From Geoanaerobacter sp964528055 (lineage in GTDB: Bacteria > Desulfobacterota > Desulfuromonadia > Geobacterales > DSM-12255), in assembly GCA_964528055.1 (NCBI GenBank), contig CAZGQM010000001.1, positions 62,001-126,000 of the forward strand: DNA of 64,000 nt. Direction: 5' to 3'. The notes below the pieces were generated by a model that saw only the letters and a program-made list of their open reading frames with translations, made no database searches and was not told the DNA's origin. How positions within the stretch are numbered: the first letter of the stretch is position 1; every line of letters begins with the position of its first letter. A program made the position numbers and the translations under genes. Positions 17,097-26,461 of the stretch are shown here, piece by piece.

Positions 17097-18503
17097 ATGT
17101 TTACGTGCAGCGAGATAGCGCAGGCAACAAGCGGTAAAGTCGTTGCAGGTGACGGAGGGATAGAAGTTGTCGACGTTTCCTCCGATACCCGGAGCATCCA
17201 AAAAGGAGAACTCTTTGTCCCTCTGCATGGGATAAATTTCAATGGGCATACCTATATCACATTGGCTGCTGAATGCGGAGCTGCAGCTACCTTGGTGGAG
17301 GAAGGGTGGCTTGAAGGACATCATCTGCCGGCTTCTCTTCCGGGCATCGTTGTAAAAGACACCCTTCGCGCCTTGGGCGATCTGGCGGCACTGCATCGCA
17401 GCCGGTTTGACATCCCTGTAGTCGGGGTAACCGGCAGCAACGGCAAGACCAGTACCAAGGAGATGCTTGCCTCTATTCTGATGGGAAAGGGGACTGTACT
17501 TAAGACCTCAGGAAACCTGAACAATCTGATCGGTCTTCCGAAGATGCTACTTAAATTATCCTCAGAACACCGGTGGGGAGTTCTTGAGATGGGAATGAGC
17601 GAGCCCGGAGAGATAGACCGTTTGGCTGAGATAGCTGCACCTGTTGTTGGGGTTATAACCAATGTATTCCCTGCGCATCTTGAGAGTATGGGGAGCATGG
17701 AAGCGGTTGCCCGGGCAAAGGGCGAGCTGTTTATGCGACTGAAATCCGGAGGGTGGGCGATCTACAATGCCGATGATCCGCTTGTATCGGCACTGCCGGT
17801 AGCAGAAGGTGTAAAGCGTCTCTCCTTCGGCCTGCACGGCGCAGAAGTGATGGCTAGTCGGATTGTAAATGCAGGTCATGAGGGGCAACGTTTTGTGCTG
17901 CATCTTCCGGGAGTCGAGGCGCCGGTGCAGCTGAAGGCATTCGGTCGCCACAATATCCAGAACGCACTGGCTGCGGCAGCAGCTGCATGGGCACTTGGGG
18001 CTTCGATGGAAGAGATCTGCAACGGGTTGGAGATGTTTACGCCTGTTGACAGGCGGTTCAGCCTGGAGGAGCTTGGAAGTGTTACCCTTATCGACGACAG
18101 TTACAATGCAAATCCGGGCTCCATGGCGGCAGGGCTGGTGACGTTGTCAGAGCTTAAAGGAGAAGGGCGAGCCATCGCGGTTCTGGGAGACATGCTGGAA
18201 CTCGGCAGCGGATCGATAGACGCCCACAGAGGGGTGGGTCGGTTGGCAGCAACCTGCGTCTGCCGGCTTTACCTCCTGGGGCGTTTTGCAGAAACCGTAA
18301 AAACAGGCGCATTGGAAGGCGGCATGTCCGAGGAATCGATAGTTGTTGCGGAAAGCCACGAACATTTGCTTGCAGACCTTCGAGGCAATCTCGTGGATGG
18401 CGATTGTGTGCTGGTGAAAGGGTCGCGCGGCATGCGCATGGAAGTCGTCGCCGAGGGAATACGTGCGTGGCGCGCTCCTGTATCCGGAAAAGGGGATAAC
18501 TGA
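17097..18503 (+). CDS. murF: UDP-MurNAc-tripeptide:D-Ala-D-Ala ligase MurF
   Basis: About 468 residues. Completes the pentapeptide precursor. ATP-binding GVTGSNGKTSTKEMLASIL, the central KTSGNLNNLIGLPKMLL typical of MurF, and the C-terminal LIDDSYNANPGSMAAGL are all present. ATG 17097 follows GTGGAG by a normal spacing; ATG 17079 just after the murE stop is an alternative. The stop overlaps the mraY ATG by one base. Confidence 0.95.
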   Translation: MFTCSEIAQATSGKVVAGDGGIEVVDVSSDTRSIQKGELFVPLHGINFNGHTYITLAAECGAAATLVEEGWLEGHHLPASLPGIVVKDTLRALGDLAALHRSRFDIPVVGVTGSNGKTSTKEMLASILMGKGTVLKTSGNLNNLIGLPKMLLKLSSEHRWGVLEMGMSEPGEIDRLAEIAAPVVGVITNVFPAHLESMGSMEAVARAKGELFMRLKSGGWAIYNADDPLVSALPVAEGVKRLSFGLHGAEVMASRIVNAGHEGQRFVLHLPGVEAPVQLKAFGRHNIQNALAAAAAAWALGASMEEICNGLEMFTPVDRRFSLEELGSVTLIDDSYNANPGSMAAGLVTLSELKGEGRAIAVLGDMLELGSGSIDAHRGVGRLAATCVCRLYLLGRFAETVKTGALEGGMSEESIVVAESHEHLLADLRGNLVDGDCVLVKGSRGMRMEVVAEGIRAWRAPVSGKGDN

Positions 18504-19579
18504 TGCTCTACCATCTGTTCTATCCTCTGGCCGGCAGTATAAAACTCTTCAACGTATTCAAGTACCTGACATTCAGGACCATCTATGGGATGATCACTGC
18601 GCTGGTACTCTGCTTCATCATAGGTCCGTGGGTAATCCGTAAACTGGAAGGGCTTCAGGCACGGCAGGTCATCAGAACTGACGGTCCCGAGTCACACCTT
18701 AAGAAGCAGGGGACCCCTACCATGGGAGGGGTGCTGATTCTCGCCTCAATCGTTATCCCAACACTTCTCTGGGCTGACCTCACCAACCGCTACATTTGGA
18801 TAACGCTGTTCATCGTGGTAGGATACGGGCTGATCGGTTTCATTGATGACTACAAAAAGGTTGTCGAGAAGAACCCAAAAGGACTATCGGCAAGGCAGAA
18901 GATGTTCTGGCAGATCCTTCTGGCCGGCACAGTAGCCACATACCTGTTCATGATGCCGGATTTTTCAAAGGATCTGTATTTTCCACTTTTCAAGCGTCTC
19001 CATCCCGATCTCTCGTTCTTCTTCATTCCGTTTGTCACTCTTGTTATCGTCGGTGCTAGCAATGCAGTAAACCTGACAGACGGTCTTGACGGGCTCGCTA
19101 TCGGACCGGTGGCGATCAACGCCGCGACATACCTGCTTTTCTGCTATATCGCAGGCAATGCGAAGCTCTCCTCATACCTGCAGATACCATATGTGGCCGG
19201 TACGGGTGAGCTAGCCGTGCTCTGCGGTGCTATGGTAGGGGCAGGGCTTGGGTTCCTATGGTACAACTCCTATCCGGCCGAGGTATTCATGGGGGATGTC
19301 GGTTCCCTGTCTCTCGGAGGTACGCTTGGGACTCTTGCCGTTCTGACCAAACAGGAGATCCTCCTGATAATCGTAGGCGGCATCTTTGTCATAGAAGCGC
19401 TGTCGGTGATCTTTCAGGTCGGCTCGTACAAATACCGCGGCAAGAGGATATTCAGGATGGCGCCGATTCACCATCATTTTGAGCTGAAAGGTGTAGCGGA
19501 GCCGAAAATCATCGTCCGTTTCTGGATCATTACCATCATCCTTGCGCTGGTGGCGATATCAACACTCAAGTTACGGTAA
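18503..19579 (+). CDS. mraY: Phospho-N-acetylmuramoyl-pentapeptide-transferase MraY
   Basis: 358 residues, about ten membrane helices. Transfers phospho-MurNAc-pentapeptide to undecaprenyl phosphate, making lipid I at the inner face of the membrane. Signature segments: KKQGTPTMGGVLIL, GFIDDYKKV (catalytic Asp pair), NLTDGLDGLAIG, and the HHHFE-type loop APIHHHFELKGVAEPKI. Start and stop overlap murF and murD (TGATG/TAATGA), typical of tight translational coupling. Confidence 0.97.
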   Translation: MLYHLFYPLAGSIKLFNVFKYLTFRTIYGMITALVLCFIIGPWVIRKLEGLQARQVIRTDGPESHLKKQGTPTMGGVLILASIVIPTLLWADLTNRYIWITLFIVVGYGLIGFIDDYKKVVEKNPKGLSARQKMFWQILLAGTVATYLFMMPDFSKDLYFPLFKRLHPDLSFFFIPFVTLVIVGASNAVNLTDGLDGLAIGPVAINAATYLLFCYIAGNAKLSSYLQIPYVAGTGELAVLCGAMVGAGLGFLWYNSYPAEVFMGDVGSLSLGGTLGTLAVLTKQEILLIIVGGIFVIEALSVIFQVGSYKYRGKRIFRMAPIHHHFELKGVAEPKIIVRFWIITIILALVAISTLKLR

Positions 19580-20943
19580 TGAGAATGGAACTTCAGGGGA
19601 AACGAATTCTGGTTGTCGGTTTGGCCCGCACTGGCGTGGCAGTGGCCAGATTCCTGCTTAAGCTTGGGGCAGAGGTCACCGTAACTGACATGAAGGACGA
19701 GACGGCTGTCGAGCCGTTCCTTTCCCAGTTGAAGGGACTTAAGATAACTCTGGAGCTGGGCTGCCATACTACAGAAACATTCCTGATGGCTGACCTGATC
19801 GTGGTGAGCCCCGGTGTTCCTATGGATATCAAGCCCCTGCAAATGGCACGACTAGAACAAAGGCCGATCATTGGAGATGTAGAACTGGCGAGCCGTTTTA
19901 TGGATGCACCGATCATCTCCATAACAGGGACAAACGGCAAGACAACCACAACCACGCTGATAGGCGATATCTGCCGTGCATGCGGATATACTACATTTGT
20001 AGGAGGGAATATCGGCAATCCGCTGATCGAGCTGCTTGAGAGCAGCGAGCCGGTTGAACGGGTTGTGGTGGAGCTTTCATCTTTCCAGCTGGAGACCATA
20101 GACCGCTTTCGGCCTAAGGTTTCGGTGCTGCTGAACATTACCGAGGACCACCTTGATCGTTACGAAAGCTATCAGGAGTATATTGATGCCAAGGCCCGGA
20201 TATTCATGAATCAGACGGTTGAGGATTTTGCGATTCTCAATCTGGATGATCCGGTTGTTGCAGGTCTTGAAGGCTCAATTAATGCAGCTGTTTTCTGGAT
20301 GAGTCAAAAAAGGGAACTTACTGAGGGGATTTTCCACAGGGAAGGCGAGATTGTCTTCCGCTGGAAGGGGCGGGAAGAGATAGTGCCGACAGCGGCTTTC
20401 AGGATCAAAGGCGTTCACAATATAGAAAACATAATGGCAGCGCTGGCAGCTACACTGCTGACAGGCTGTCCTGCTGACAAGGCCAGGCAGGCGGTGGAGG
20501 GATTTCGCGGCCTTCCTCACCGGATGGAGCTTGTGAGGGTCCTCAAAGGGGTAGGGTGGTACGAAGACAGCAAAGCGACAAATGTGGGGAGTGTGGAAAA
20601 GGCCCTGGCGAGTTTTACCGCGATCACGCTTATTGCGGGAGGGAAAGACAAGGGGGGCTCATATTTGCCGCTTGCAGAGCTCGTAAAAGAGCGCGTAAGC
20701 CATATGATCCTGATCGGCGAGGCCAAGGAGAGGATGGCTGCAGAGCTTGGCTGTTTCACCGATACCTCTCTAGCAGGGAGTCTGGAGGAGGCGGTCGCCA
20801 TGGCGGACCGACTCACCGAACCTGGAGGGGTAGTCCTCTTTTCTCCTGCATGTTCAAGCTTTGACATGTTTCGAGACTATGAAGAGCGTGCAGAACGGTT
20901 CAAGTCCCTTGTCAGGGGACTGCCGGAAGGGGCTGTGCAATGA
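19579..20943 (+). CDS. murD: UDP-MurNAc-L-Ala:D-Glu ligase MurD
   Basis: 454 residues. N-terminal UDP-binding Rossmann domain (ILVVGLARTGVAVARFLL), ATP loop ISITGTNGKTTTTTLIGD, VELSSFQLE and the C-terminal YEDSKATNVGSVEKAL and FSPACSSFDMFRDYEERAERFK, all diagnostic of MurD. Adds D-glutamate to UDP-MurNAc-L-Ala in the cytoplasm. ATG overlaps the mraY stop; its own stop overlaps ftsW (ATGA). Confidence 0.97.
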   Translation: MRMELQGKRILVVGLARTGVAVARFLLKLGAEVTVTDMKDETAVEPFLSQLKGLKITLELGCHTTETFLMADLIVVSPGVPMDIKPLQMARLEQRPIIGDVELASRFMDAPIISITGTNGKTTTTTLIGDICRACGYTTFVGGNIGNPLIELLESSEPVERVVVELSSFQLETIDRFRPKVSVLLNITEDHLDRYESYQEYIDAKARIFMNQTVEDFAILNLDDPVVAGLEGSINAAVFWMSQKRELTEGIFHREGEIVFRWKGREEIVPTAAFRIKGVHNIENIMAALAATLLTGCPADKARQAVEGFRGLPHRMELVRVLKGVGWYEDSKATNVGSVEKALASFTAITLIAGGKDKGGSYLPLAELVKERVSHMILIGEAKERMAAELGCFTDTSLAGSLEEAVAMADRLTEPGGVVLFSPACSSFDMFRDYEERAERFKSLVRGLPEGAVQ

Positions 20944-22043
20944 AGCGTCTGGCTACCTGCGATGTGATTATCCTGCTCATGGTGGTTGCTCTTACCTGTT
21001 TCGGCATAGTAATGGTCTATTCTGCCTCATCTGTGATGGCAGCTAAAAAATACCACGATGGTTTCTACTTTCTCAAGCGGCAGGGGATCTTTGCGTTAAT
21101 GGGACTTGCAGTGATGTACGGCGTGATGCAGGTCGATTACCATGTCTGGCGAAAATTTGCCGTACCGGTACTCTTGGGTTGTCTGATTCTCCTGGTTCTG
21201 GTGCTGATCCCCGGCATCGGGGGGAGCGCAGGGGGAGCGTCACGCTGGATACGATTCCCGGGGTTTTCTCTTCAGCCATCCGAACTTGCCAAAATATCGC
21301 TGATCATCTATATGGCCTATTCCTTGGACAAGAAACAGGAGAAGATGAAGTTCTTTTCAAGCGGTTTTCTCCCCTACATGGTTGTCCTGGCAGTGCTGCT
21401 GCTTCTCCTTTTAAAGCAGCCCGATCTTGGGGCGGCACTTACACTGGGGTGTGTGGCAATACTCATGCTGTTTGCAGCAGGAACAAAACCGACGTACCTG
21501 ATATCCATGTTCCTGTTGGCCATGCCGTTTCTTTACTTTCTGGTGATGAACGTCGATTACCGGCGCCGAAGGGTGATGTCGTTCCTCAACCCGTGGGAGG
21601 ACCCAAACAACAGCGGATTCCAGATAATACAGTCCTGGCTTGCCTTCGGGACGGGCGGATTGATGGGGCAGGGTCTGGGTGAAGGTAAGCAGAAGCTTTT
21701 TTACCTTCCGGAGGCCCATACAGACTTTATTCTTTCGGTGGTTGGAGAGGAACTGGGGTTTGTCGGGGTACTGGTGGTTGCATCGATGTTTTTTCTGCTG
21801 GTCTGGCGGACTATCCGGGTTGCACTGGGCGCCGAGGATCCGTTTGGACGGTTTCTAGCTTTTGGTATTGCTGTGCTTCTGGGAATCGAGGCGTTTGTGA
21901 ATATTGCCGTGGTGACGGGGCTTCTTCCTACTAAGGGGTTGGCTCTCCCATTTATCAGTTATGGTGGCAGCTCATTGATAATCAGTCTTTTTGCGGTGGG
22001 GATAGTACTCAACATCTCTTCGCGGATGCGGGGGGTGACGTGA
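20940..22043 (+). CDS. ftsW: Septal peptidoglycan polymerase FtsW (SEDS family)
   Basis: 367 residues with about ten hydrophobic helices. SEDS glycosyltransferase that works with FtsI. Characteristic stretches: GIVMVYSASSVMA near the N-terminus, QPSELAKISLIIYMA, KQPDLGAALTLG, GGLMGQGLGEGKQKLFYLPEAHTDFILSVVGEELGF and the C-terminal LPTKGLALPFISYGGSSL. Overlaps murD and murG by four bases each. Confidence 0.96.
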   Translation: MKRLATCDVIILLMVVALTCFGIVMVYSASSVMAAKKYHDGFYFLKRQGIFALMGLAVMYGVMQVDYHVWRKFAVPVLLGCLILLVLVLIPGIGGSAGGASRWIRFPGFSLQPSELAKISLIIYMAYSLDKKQEKMKFFSSGFLPYMVVLAVLLLLLLKQPDLGAALTLGCVAILMLFAAGTKPTYLISMFLLAMPFLYFLVMNVDYRRRRVMSFLNPWEDPNNSGFQIIQSWLAFGTGGLMGQGLGEGKQKLFYLPEAHTDFILSVVGEELGFVGVLVVASMFFLLVWRTIRVALGAEDPFGRFLAFGIAVLLGIEAFVNIAVVTGLLPTKGLALPFISYGGSSLIISLFAVGIVLNISSRMRGVT

Positions 22044-23170
22044 AACTAATTATTGCAGGTGGCGGAACAGGAGGACACCTCTTTCCAGGGGTTTCGGTGG
22101 CAGAGGAATTTTTGTCCAGGAACCCTGAAAACCGGGTTCTGTTTGTCGGGACCGAGAAAGGTATCGAGGCACGGGTGATTCCGCAGTTGGGGATGTCGCT
22201 GGAATGCATCGCTGCTGCCGGCGTCAGGGGGAAGCGAGGACTAGCGCAAATTAAGGGGCTCGCTCTCTTTTTTTACGGGTATGCCCAGTCCCGAGGGATC
22301 CTGAAGCGTTTTCAGCCGGATATGGTGCTGGGGGTCGGAGGTTACGCCTCAGCCCCACTCTGTCTGGCAGCGCGAGGAATGCAGGTCAGCTACTCCATTC
22401 ACGAACAGAATGCAATTCCTGGCCTTACCAACCGCTTGCTTGCCCGTTTTGCCAGGCATGTGTTTGTTTCGCTTGAGGAGTCAGCTACATTCTTTCCGAA
22501 AGAGAAGAGTATGCTCACCGGTAATCCTCTGAGAAAGGCCATTCTGGAGCAGGTAGAGGGGGTTCAGAATCGATCCGGTGCTGATGATGAAAAGCGGGAG
22601 TGCCAGGTAGGGGAAGGGGCGCTGAAGCTTCTTATCTTCGGAGGGAGCCAGGGATCAAGCAGCATTAATCAGTCGGTAATCGCGGCACTAGCACATCTGA
22701 CAGCTATAAAAGATCAGCTTACGATCATTCACCAGACCGGACTGAAAGAGAAGGAAGCGGTGGAGAATGAATATAAAAGGTTGGGGTTCAAGGCAACCGT
22801 CTCCCCATTTATTGAAGATATGGCAGCAGCTTACCATCAGGCCGATCTGATTCTATGCAGAGCGGGTGCTACGACCATCGCCGAGGTTACTGCCTGCGGC
22901 AAGCCTTGTATCTTTATTCCATTTTCGCACGCAGTGGATGACCACCAGCGTAAAAACGCAGAAGCGCTTCTCAAGAAGGAAGCCTGTTTTATGCTGTTGG
23001 AACGGGAATTGACCGGTGAGCGGCTGGCGAAGGAACTGCTTGAACGCCTGGCCGATCCGGAACGGCTCAAGACGGTTGGGCGCAATGCGAGAAGCCTCGC
23101 GCGACTGGATGCTGCGAGTATCATTGTCGATGAGATGGTGGCGGTCCCTCATGAAGCGAAAGGAACCTGA
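22040..23170 (+). CDS. murG: UDP-GlcNAc:lipid I N-acetylglucosaminyltransferase MurG
   Basis: 376 residues, GT28 fold. Makes lipid II on the inner membrane surface. N-terminal GGGTGGHLFPGVSVAEE (lipid I binding loop), GVGGYASAPLCLAA, HEQNAIPGLTNRLLARFA, and C-terminal LLIFGGSQGSSSINQSV plus LCRAGATTIAEVTACGKPCIFIPF (UDP-GlcNAc site). GTG start overlaps the ftsW stop. A short charged insertion (QNRSGADDEKRECQ) separates the domains. Confidence 0.96.
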   Translation: MKLIIAGGGTGGHLFPGVSVAEEFLSRNPENRVLFVGTEKGIEARVIPQLGMSLECIAAAGVRGKRGLAQIKGLALFFYGYAQSRGILKRFQPDMVLGVGGYASAPLCLAARGMQVSYSIHEQNAIPGLTNRLLARFARHVFVSLEESATFFPKEKSMLTGNPLRKAILEQVEGVQNRSGADDEKRECQVGEGALKLLIFGGSQGSSSINQSVIAALAHLTAIKDQLTIIHQTGLKEKEAVENEYKRLGFKATVSPFIEDMAAAYHQADLILCRAGATTIAEVTACGKPCIFIPFSHAVDDHQRKNAEALLKKEACFMLLERELTGERLAKELLERLADPERLKTVGRNARSLARLDAASIIVDEMVAVPHEAKGT

Positions 23171-23172
23171 GC

Positions 23173-24555
23173 ATGTACGGTAAAATCGAAAAAATTCACT
23201 TCGTTGGGATTGGCGGCATAGGGATGAGCGGTATAGCTGAGGTGCTTCTTAACCTTGGGTACAAGGTTTCAGGTTCCGATATTCGGCAGTCCGACACCAC
23301 AGATCGACTTGCGTCGATTGGGGGTGAGATCTACCTGAGCCACGCCAGCGAAAACATTACCAATGTAGATGTGGTGGTCACCTCAACGGCAGTGCAGGAG
23401 GATAACCCTGAGGTTGTCGAGGCAAGGAGCCAGATGATCCCGGTCATCCCCAGGGCTGAGATGCTGGCTGAACTGATGCGGATGAAATATGGCATTGCCA
23501 TAGCCGGCACACACGGAAAAACTACCACAACCTCAATGGTTGCGACAGTTCTCACGCATGCGGGAATCGATCCGACCATCGTGATAGGTGGCAAGCTGAA
23601 TACCCTGGGAAGTAACGCTAAGTTAGGTCAGGGGCAGTTTCTGGTTGCCGAGGCAGACGAGTCGGACGGCTCGTTCATGAAGCTGTCGCCAACTATTGCG
23701 GTGGTAACAAACATCGACGCCGACCATCTGGATTACTACACCGGGGGGATCGAGCAGATAAAAGAGACTTTTGTCGATTTTATAAACAAGATACCTTTCT
23801 ATGGGCTGGCAGTACTCTGTCTTGAGGATAGGAATATTTCAGAGGTTCTGCCGCTTGTGAAGAAGCGCTTCGTGACCTATGGACTCACGTCGCAGGCCGA
23901 CATACGGGCCACTCACGTTCGGCTCATTGGTGGAACCACCTCGTTTGTTGCTCACTATAAGGGGTACCGGATGGGTGAGGTGAGTTTTGTCATGCCGGGA
24001 GCGCATAATGTCCTTAACGCACTGGCATGCATTGCCGTGGCAATGGAGCTGGATGTGCCATTTAATCTCATCCAGGAAGGCTTTGCAGGATTCGGTGGGG
24101 TTGGTCGACGCTTTCAGGTTAAGGGCGAAGTTAATGGAATCATGATTGTCGATGACTACGGGCACCATCCCGTAGAGATCCGCGCTACACTTTCTGCCGC
24201 AAAGAATGGTTGGCCTGAGAGGCGTCTCGTGGTCGCCTTCCAGCCTCATCGCTATTCACGTACCAAGGAGCTGTTTGCTGATTTTGTTACCTGCTTCTAC
24301 GATGCCGATGTGCTTGTGCTGAGCGATATTTACGCGGCCAGCGAGAAGCCTATCCCGGGAGTTACCGCTGAAAAACTTGCAGCCAGTATCCGGAAGCATG
24401 GTCAGAAGGATGTTACCTACATCGAAGAGAGGGAGCGAATAACTGATCATCTGCTCGGAGTAATCCGTGAAGGTGATATTGTCATGACCCTTGGAGCCGG
24501 CAATCTATGGCAGATCGGCGAAGAGCTGTTGCTAAAGCTGCAACAGGAGAAGTAG
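23173..24555 (+). CDS. murC: UDP-MurNAc:L-alanine ligase MurC
   Basis: 460 residues. First amino acid ligase of the pathway. N-terminal HFVGIGGIGMSGIAEVL, ATP loop GTHGKTTTTSMVATVL, EADESDGSF, and C-terminal IVDDYGHHPVEIRATLSAAK and AFQPHRYSRTKEL are the MurC signatures. Starts 2 bases after murG behind AAGGAACC; murB follows after 9 bases. Confidence 0.97.
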   Translation: MYGKIEKIHFVGIGGIGMSGIAEVLLNLGYKVSGSDIRQSDTTDRLASIGGEIYLSHASENITNVDVVVTSTAVQEDNPEVVEARSQMIPVIPRAEMLAELMRMKYGIAIAGTHGKTTTTSMVATVLTHAGIDPTIVIGGKLNTLGSNAKLGQGQFLVAEADESDGSFMKLSPTIAVVTNIDADHLDYYTGGIEQIKETFVDFINKIPFYGLAVLCLEDRNISEVLPLVKKRFVTYGLTSQADIRATHVRLIGGTTSFVAHYKGYRMGEVSFVMPGAHNVLNALACIAVAMELDVPFNLIQEGFAGFGGVGRRFQVKGEVNGIMIVDDYGHHPVEIRATLSAAKNGWPERRLVVAFQPHRYSRTKELFADFVTCFYDADVLVLSDIYAASEKPIPGVTAEKLAASIRKHGQKDVTYIEERERITDHLLGVIREGDIVMTLGAGNLWQIGEELLLKLQQEK

Positions 24556-24564
24556 GAGCTGCGT

Positions 24565-25473
24565 ATGGATCGCCGCTATGACGGGATTGCCACGGAGATT
24601 CGAGGCAGGGTTCTGACGGATGAGCCGCTCTCCCTTCATACATCGCTAAAGGTCGGCGGAGTGGCAGATATCTTCGTAACGCCGGCTGATTTAGAAGATC
24701 TGCAGCGATTACTTGAAACGTGCAGTAGGCAAAACCTTCCGTGGCTGGTTATCGGTGGCGGCTACAATATGCTGGTTCGTGACGGAGGTTTTCGTGGAGT
24801 CGTTATCTCACTCGAGCAACTGGATTCAGTGGAGCGTTTTTCGGGAAACCGCGTGCGGGTTGAAGCTGGAGTTAGGAACCAGCGACTCACATCTCTGCTG
24901 GAAGCGGAAGGACTAGCTGGGCTCGAATTTCTGGCCGGCATCCCAGGGACCATGGGGGGTGCCATTGCCATGAATGCAGGGTGTCTCGGGCATGAGATTA
25001 TGGATGTGATGGAAACGCTGCAGGTAATGTTTGCTGACGGTCTGAAGGTGAAGAGCATCCGAGAGCTGGAGTATGGCTACCGCTTTCTGAGACTCGACGC
25101 TGGAGCTGTGATAGTAGGTTCAACGTTTCAGCTTACGTCAGAGGATCCTTCGGCTGTTGCTGGGCGTGTGAGTGCCTGCCTGGAAAAGCGTCGAACAAGC
25201 CAGAAGGTGACCTACCCCAATGCCGGCTCCTTCTTCAAAAACCCTGAAGGAAATCAGGCTTGGCGATTGATCGACGCTGCGGGACTGCGAGGGGTGCAGG
25301 TTGGTGGTGCGCAGATTTCGGAAGCCCATTCGAATTTTCTGGTAAACCGAGGAGCCGCAACAGCTGAAGACTTCCTCTCCCTTGCAAAACTTGTAAAGGA
25401 GCGTGTAAAGGCGACCAGTGGGATCGAGTTGGAAGAAGAGGTGAGAATAGTGGGGGAAGAGTTACAAATTTAA
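24565..25473 (+). CDS. murB: UDP-N-acetylenolpyruvoylglucosamine reductase MurB
   Basis: 302 residues. FAD enzyme that reduces UDP-GlcNAc-enolpyruvate to UDP-MurNAc. FAD-binding VIGGGYNMLVRDGGFRGVVISL, AGIPGTMGGAIAMNAGC, YGYRFLRL, the proton-donor serine in YPNAGSFFKNP and the C-terminal ISEAHSNFLVNRGAATAEDFL are present. The sequence suits the shorter (type II) MurB class. Separated from ddl by 50 bases, the widest gap in this part of the cluster. Confidence 0.96.
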   Translation: MDRRYDGIATEIRGRVLTDEPLSLHTSLKVGGVADIFVTPADLEDLQRLLETCSRQNLPWLVIGGGYNMLVRDGGFRGVVISLEQLDSVERFSGNRVRVEAGVRNQRLTSLLEAEGLAGLEFLAGIPGTMGGAIAMNAGCLGHEIMDVMETLQVMFADGLKVKSIRELEYGYRFLRLDAGAVIVGSTFQLTSEDPSAVAGRVSACLEKRRTSQKVTYPNAGSFFKNPEGNQAWRLIDAAGLRGVQVGGAQISEAHSNFLVNRGAATAEDFLSLAKLVKERVKATSGIELEEEVRIVGEELQI

Positions 25474-25523
25474 CAGCAGATCTGGATGGAATGCCATGAC
25501 AGGTTCAGCAGGATGGAATCGAT

Positions 25524-26456
25524 ATGAATCGTGATGAGTTTAAAACTAAGAAGATTGGTGTGCTGATGGGTGGGCTTTCAGCAGAGAGGGAGGTCTCTCT
25601 CAACAGTGGCCGCGCAGTTCTCGGTGCACTGCAGGAGCGTGGCTACAATTCGGTGCCTCTCGATGTGGGACGTGACATCTCGAGACAACTTCAGGATCAA
25701 AGGATCGAAGTCGCCTTCATCTGCCTGCACGGGCGTTTTGGAGAGGACGGTGCCATTCAGGGCCTCCTTGAGATCATGGGGATACCGTACACCGGTTCCG
25801 GGGTTCTAGCCAGTGCCCTGGCCATGAACAAGATTGTTGCGAAGGTAGTATTTGCTGCCAATGGGCTGACTGTTGCTCCATATATGGTGCTGCGGGAAGA
25901 AGATCGTTTCGATCCTGATGTCGCGGGTTTTGACCTGCCGATAGTGGTAAAGCCGTCTCAGGAAGGTTCCTCTGTCGGAGTAAGTATCGTGAGGAATCCG
26001 GAAGGGCTTGCCCCAGCCATGACTGATGCCTTCCGGTACGACGATGAGATTCTTGTCGAGAACTACATCCAGGGGCGCGAGGTGCAGGTGGGGATACTTG
26101 CAAACCGAGCAGTGGGTGCCATCGAGATCGTGCCGAAGAGGGAATTCTACGATTTCGAGGCAAAATACACTGCCGGGATGGCCGAGCACATTCTGCCGGC
26201 TCCGCTTGAGTCCGAGCTGTACGAAAAAGTACTCAGGCAGGGTGAAGCGGCCCACCATGCGCTTGGCTGTTCAGGCTACAGCCGTGTGGATTTTCTCGTG
26301 ACCGATACCGGGGAATGCTACCTCCTTGAAGTGAACACTCTGCCGGGTATGACTGCCCTTAGCCTCCTTCCGGAGATAGCTCAGGGTTCCGGATTAAATT
26401 TCCCCGACCTTGTGGAGGAGATCCTCTGCACGGCCAGCCTGAAGATCAGGAGTTAG
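25524..26456 (+). CDS. ddl: D-alanine--D-alanine ligase
   Basis: 310 residues, DdlB-length. ATP-grasp enzyme producing the D-Ala-D-Ala used by MurF. Motifs: VLMGGLSAEREVSLNSG, LHGRFGEDGAIQGLLE, PYTGSGVLASALAMNK, VVKPSQEGSSVGVSIV, and the metal-binding end GYSRVDFLVTDTGECYLLEVNTLPGMT. A Tyr in the PYTGSGV region is consistent with D-Ala specificity rather than D-lactate. ftsQ starts 5 bases after it. Confidence 0.96.
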   Translation: MNRDEFKTKKIGVLMGGLSAEREVSLNSGRAVLGALQERGYNSVPLDVGRDISRQLQDQRIEVAFICLHGRFGEDGAIQGLLEIMGIPYTGSGVLASALAMNKIVAKVVFAANGLTVAPYMVLREEDRFDPDVAGFDLPIVVKPSQEGSSVGVSIVRNPEGLAPAMTDAFRYDDEILVENYIQGREVQVGILANRAVGAIEIVPKREFYDFEAKYTAGMAEHILPAPLESELYEKVLRQGEAAHHALGCSGYSRVDFLVTDTGECYLLEVNTLPGMTALSLLPEIAQGSGLNFPDLVEEILCTASLKIRS

Positions 26457-26461
26457 AATAG